The translations under genes were made by a program, and so were the position numbers. From Chara braunii (lineage: Eukaryota > Streptophyta > Charophyceae > Charales > Characeae), in NCBI GenBank assembly GCA_003427395.1, contig BFEA01000348.1, positions 1,766,788 through 1,786,787 of the forward strand: a DNA stretch of 20,000 bases, written 5' to 3'. The notes under the pieces are model-generated. The model saw only the letters and a program-made list of their open reading frames with translations, searched no databases and was not told the origin of the DNA. Positions within the stretch are counted from its first letter, which is position 1, and each line of letters begins with the position of its first letter. Shown one piece after another: positions 16,851 through 20,000 of the stretch.

Positions 16851-17501
16851 TCACCTGCACTCAATACGCAAGGCGGCCGAAGGAAGAGGAATCGGAAAAG
16901 AAGGAGAGGGAGGAGGGAAAGGAAGACAGAGGGAGGACAGAACAAGACCGAGGATGGCAAGCACCCTAGAGCGCAAGTGGCAGCAGTGCCTGTAGAATGG
17001 TCAACGGATGATGGGAAGACGTGGACAGCTGGGACCGTCCAAACACTCCGACAGCACAAAAAAGTATGTAATGGGAAGCCGCTGAAGTTCATTAGCCGCA
17101 GAGGTAGTTACTGGTGCGATGAGTGGAGATTGTTGCGACGCTTGTTCGGCGGATGCAGGATCAAATCGATGACAGGAATCGCAACCTTGGCACAACTTAA
17201 ACATGAGATTGAACAAGGCGGGTGCTTCACCATCATTAAGATCGAAGAGACATCGACGTACATGTTAGGCCAGAAACAGGAGATGATCAAGGTGCTTCGA
17301 TCGAAGTGGAGACGGAAGCGTTTGTATAGATGTACTTTGGACGAGCTCGTGCAATGGTACGGGGTTGCAAAGACCTTCTCAGAGAAACGAAGTAGAGCGA
17401 ACATCTGGTTGTTGTTGTCTCAAATTATTAGAGTGAAGTTTGATGTCGGTATTCGCAAGAGGTAAGTAATCCGTATCCAGTTCGATGATAGTCTGATAGA
17501 G
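16851..17501 (+). pseudogene. PLE linker between endonuclease and RT
   Basis: This is the same phase as the nuclease, opening with SPALNTQGGRRKRNRKRRRGRR, a very basic nuclear-localisation-like or nucleic-acid-binding patch. After it comes VEWSTDDGKTW...LRQHKKV and a folded-looking region with W, Y and charged residues (GSYWCDEWRLLRRL, YMLGQKQEMIKVL). TAA at 17463-17465 breaks the frame. Coding character persists to 17501 (VIRIQFDDSLIE), where another TAA and a phase change occur. I do not recognise a named domain. The position between nuclease and CxC motif fits the interdomain region of N-terminal EN+ PLEs. Confidence 0.65.
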
Positions 17502-18745
17502 TAAGGAAGGGAGCGGTTACCAAGATGCTTCGGAAAAAATTGGCTGGGACTAATCTGTCTCTACCGATCCGACAGTTTATATGTTGACGTCTCCGTGTTG
17601 TTTGGACAAAAAATCCAAACGTGGGGGACTTGTTGCACAATCATCGTCGAGGTGTGGCGGTCGATGCGTCCATGTGTTGTTGCATGGACCTGCACCTTCT
17701 AAGGAGGGAAGGTCATGTATGTTGCCGGATTAGTGAGTTGGATGAGGTTCCTCCCATCATGCTGAACGCCAAGAACGTGCCGCTGAAGAGGGCGGGTGGT
17801 CGGCGAACAATGCTACGAAGCGAGCTATTGAAAGCCTGCGAAGAGTTCGAACCTTTCTCGAAGCTAGGAGTCCAATTGACCATCGAGGACTCTGACTTGG
17901 AGGAGATTTGGGATTGGGAAGGTCACGCTGAGACCGGGGGAAGTTGGGAAGAAGTCATAGTACGCGTGACGAACGAGCTGAAGAATTTGGTGAGGGCACC
18001 TCTGGATCATAACCTAGGGGATACCGTGATCATGTGCCCGGTGATGTACACGACAGCGATGTATGAGACGTTTGTGAAGAACGAAGGGTACGTAGTGGTG
18101 GAGATGAAGGAGGAAGAGTTTTTGACAGAAGTACGCAGGCACTACGAACAGCAAGGACTGACGACGATGGGGAAGTGGAACAAGGATGGCAAGCTGGGAA
18201 GGGCATATGTGTTACCGAAGCATAAAGATGTGCAACGATTTCGTCCCATATGCCCCACCTATGATGAGCCGTTCGTCTCAACGTGCAAATTGGTGGCAAG
18301 TGCGCTGAATGGGCTCATTGACGCCCTGCCAGCTAACAACCACTTCAACCTGAAGTTGGTATCGCAGTTGAAGGAGAGAGTCCGGGTAGTTAACAGAAGA
18401 TTGAATATGGTAAAATCGAGAGCCGGTATTGAGACCAGGTCCTTTGACATAAAGGACATGTTCAGCACGCTCCCGCATGGAGCGATTTTGTCTTCAGTAC
18501 GGTGGTTGTTGGAGTGGCACGGAAATAGAGGACGAAAGTCAGTGTCGATAAAGACGAGGGGTAAGGGAGTGTGGGTTGGGAAGAGCGAGAAGGGGAGCAA
18601 CGGTAAGACATTTACCTTTGCGCAGTTGATGTGTTTCGTGGAGTTTGACTTGCAGCACTGTTACACGCAGGCTGCAGGAACATTGCTAAAACAAGAGGTT
18701 GGAAACTTGGAATCCCCATGGGGAAAAGCACCAACCCTCCGCTGA
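17492..18745 (+). pseudogene. PLE CxC motif and reverse transcriptase N-terminal half
   Basis: The phase is 2, open from 17492 apart from TGA 17585-17587. The CxC motif is the Cys pair at 17675 and 17681 (SMCCCMDLH), followed by GHVCCR and a roughly 80-residue spacer. RT fingers show KLGRAYVLPKHKD...FRPICP (from about 18191). A long segment follows that may hold the insertion-in-fingers region reported for this clade. Motif A is SFDIKDMFSTLPH (Asp at 18446). The reading ends in FDLQHCYTQAAG...KQEVG, then loses phase at about 18705 and stops at TGA 18743-18745. RT copies element RNA into DNA primed from the nicked target; PLE RTs are close relatives of telomerase RT. Confidence 0.82.
18697..18712 (+). 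repeat. 8-base imperfect tandem duplication causing the RT frameshift
   Basis: TTGGAAAC is followed directly by TTGGAATC. The extra 8 bases account for the change from phase 2 to phase 1 exactly at the start of motif B. Confidence 0.7.
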
Positions 18746-18942
18746 CGAATCTATTGTGTATTAAGGCTGAGTGGGACTTTTTAGAATCTTTGGGGAATGA
18801 TCGCAGACTGGTGGGAGGGATCAGACTGGTGGATGATGTTTCGTTGTTTGTGATTCGGGGACAACAAAGGACCTCACCAAGGACCAGGGGACAACAAAGA
18901 GAATACTTTGTAAGCTCAAGTCATGTTATGATGATAACTTGA
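18700..18942 (+). pseudogene. PLE reverse transcriptase motifs B and C
   Basis: This continues the RT in phase 1. LGIPMGKSTNPPLTNLLCIK is motif B. GGIRLVDDVSLFV holds the catalytic Asp pair (18832-18837), with Val in place of the more usual Ala or Tyr before DD. After motif C a 13-base direct repeat (GGGGACAACAAAG at 18857 and 18887) coincides with a further loss of phase. The natural continuation (RILCKLKSCYDDNLTLKR) is found in phase 0 from 18900 to about 18980. Confidence 0.82.
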
Positions 18943-18984
18943 CACTAAAAAGAACTGACGGAGGGCGGCCCGAATGGGAGTAGG

Positions 18985-19323
18985 TTGGCGGTGAGGGAAT
19001 CGTACCCCTTCATTGGGACCTTGAAGATCTCCAAGAACGAGGATGAAGTATGGAATGAGAATAAGTTAGTTTTTCAGACGCTGCAGGATTTCGAATCCTG
19101 GAACAGCAAGAAGGCGAAAAGCGCGATTGTGACCGGGGCGATACACCGTATATATCAAAATTCCTCCCCTGGGATTGGTGTCATGGCGTCTCTGATTTGC
19201 CTACGAACAGAGCTCAGGAGGAGACTTCATCCCGAGCGAATCTTCAACAACGCACTGCGGCGATTTGTTATCGGACGTTTGGAAATCTGGGAGCTGATGG
19301 GACAACTGGTGCTGGACGAATGA
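18985..19323 (+). pseudogene. PLE reverse transcriptase thumb and C-terminus
   Basis: The phase is 1 again. LAVRESYPFIGTLKISKNED resembles the primer-grip and thumb entry seen after motif C in PLE RTs. It is followed by helices rich in Lys/Glu and a terminal block (ELRRRLHPERIFNNALRRFV). It ends at TGA 19321-19323 with no nuclease after it, which supports the permuted domain order. Confidence 0.75.
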
Positions 19324-19956
19324 GATGTTGATGGTAGGAAGGGATCGGGTGGTACGACTGTGTGGATGTATGAAGTAGGAATAGGAGTGTGATAAAGAAT
19401 GATGGATAGTATGAATGAACTAGCCATGGTAGGTAGAAATAGAGATGTGTGAACCAGTTGATTGTTTGGCAAAAGTGGGGAAGTAGGATAAATGGACCTG
19501 ACACCGTAGTAATTTAGTACGGGGGGGCAGAGACTAGTGGATTACCGAATGGGGTGACAACGAGTGATCGAGATATAGGCGAACCGAGGGTGTGAACCGG
19601 GTTTCGAGGACTATGAGATAAACGGGCCGACCTGGAACGAAACCAGGCGGCTTACGGACCTGGATTTGGAACCGCGGCGCTAGTAGTAGGGTAGACCGAC
19701 CATGTTTGGATACAACGATAATACTATTTAATTAAATAGAGCAACCTTATAGATAATCATTCTCTTTGACTCTCACCGGTTGGTGAAGAGTACATACGCG
19801 AAGGTTTGACGTGGTGGTCACGTGACTGCGTTTCATGTTCTCTAACTTCTCTATATCAGAATTCGACGCTGCTGTTGCTTCTTTGCGTGTCAAAGTTCAA
19901 CGTTTGCATCTGTATGTCTGCTGATGACCGACATATCGTTGGGTTTTTAGTATTGC
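19324..19956. other. 3' flank of the PLE, non-coding
   Basis: No protein domain is visible. It holds a CCTGG/CCAGG hairpin at 19631-19647 and the perfect 16-base AT palindrome CTATTTAATTAAATAG at 19724-19739. It probably includes the 3' untranslated part of the PLE, but its end cannot be fixed. Confidence 0.5.
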
Positions 19957-20000
19957 TTTTGTTTGTTTGTTTGTTCTTTTTTTTCTTTCTTTCTTCTTCT
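19957..20000. repeat. (TTTG)n then (TTTC)/(TTC)n microsatellite
   Basis: A TTTG run from 19957 passes into T-rich TTTC and TTC repeats that continue to the window edge. Confidence 0.93.

Larger units (their letters stand above)
16270..19323 (+). mobile_element. Decayed Penelope-like element with N-terminal GIY-YIG endonuclease (Chlamys-type layout)
   Basis: From left to right: an acidic Ser/Glu-rich stretch, a GIY-YIG-like nuclease domain, a basic linker, a CxC motif, RT with motif A (FDIKDMFS), motif B (PMGKSTNPPLTN) and motif C (VDD), and a thumb segment (YPFIGTLKIS). A single nuclease-CxC-RT polypeptide in this order is the published N-terminal EN+ PLE organisation (Naiad/Chlamys clades). 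Canonical PLEs carry the GIY-YIG at the C-terminus. No CCHH finger is seen in the nuclease, as described for Chlamys. Breaks: TAA 16848, TAA 17463, frameshift near 17500, TGA 17585, frameshift near 18705, frameshift near 18857-18900 and frameshift near 18981. The left boundary is approximate. Confidence 0.85.

Noticed and set aside
16977-16979. Separate gene starting at 16977
   Set aside because: The upstream sequence is open in the same phase back to the TAA at 16848, so this is a continuation of the PLE protein and not a new start.
17455-17470. Perfect splice-donor consensus AG|GTAAGT at the end of the PLE linker frame
   Set aside because: Coding character continues in the same phase past the site (VIRIQFDDSLIE), so an intron starting here is unlikely. 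Minus-strand donor-like sites at about 11095 and 13250 have no convincing exons.
19915-19945. Hammerhead ribozyme: CTGATGA followed by a short stem
   Set aside because: No GAAA follows the possible stem II and no matching cleavage triplet is placed correctly. N-terminal EN+ PLEs are reported to lack hammerheads. The minus-strand CTGATGAG at about 5826 and the CGAAAC at 19638 also lack the remaining core.

Overview
This is a eukaryotic, repeat-dominated stretch with no convincing single-copy host gene. The guess at organism is a streptophyte (charophyte-type) green alga. This is inferred from three things: a Ty3-type chromovirus with a C-terminal chromodomain, a Penelope-like element (PLE) with an N-terminal GIY-YIG endonuclease (the Chlamys-type layout reported from green algae, spike mosses and slime molds), and plant-like U6 snRNA-derived repeats. 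The sequence alone does not prove the taxon. Scattered N bases mark a draft assembly.

Layout. 1-6862: a Ty3/gypsy chromovirus on the + strand that enters from upstream. A 5'-open gag is followed by pol in the -1 frame (protease, reverse transcriptase, RNase H, integrase, chromodomain). Two TAG codons break pol, at 1951 and 4573. A long non-coding tail carries short tandem repeats and GC hairpins and ends in a possible polypurine tract near 6852. 6944-8337: a (CT)n tract, then two overlapping frames encoding a CCHC zinc knuckle and a lysine/glutamate-rich coiled-coil protein, probably the nucleic-acid-binding ORF of a retroelement. 8340-9020: non-coding with strong inverted repeats. 9025-9792: four degenerate U6 snRNA-like copies. 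9800-12240: nothing recognisable beyond low-complexity tracts and small hairpins.

12248-13157: eleven short hairpins with a nearly constant loop, whose stems differ from copy to copy yet stay complementary within almost every copy. 13480-13960: a second hairpin-containing repeat family of five diverged copies. 14830-15662: a dense group of perfect hairpins. 15722-15810: degenerate (TG)n. 16270-19323: a decayed PLE in the order GIY-YIG, basic linker, CxC motif, RT, broken by several stops and frameshifts. 19324-20000: its 3' flank, ending in (TTTG)n/(TTTC)n.

The two large retroelements are both inactive as written. The most unusual content is the set of covarying hairpins and the U6-derived repeats between them. 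Both look like structured, replicated non-coding sequence and do not match a standard repeat class that I recognise.
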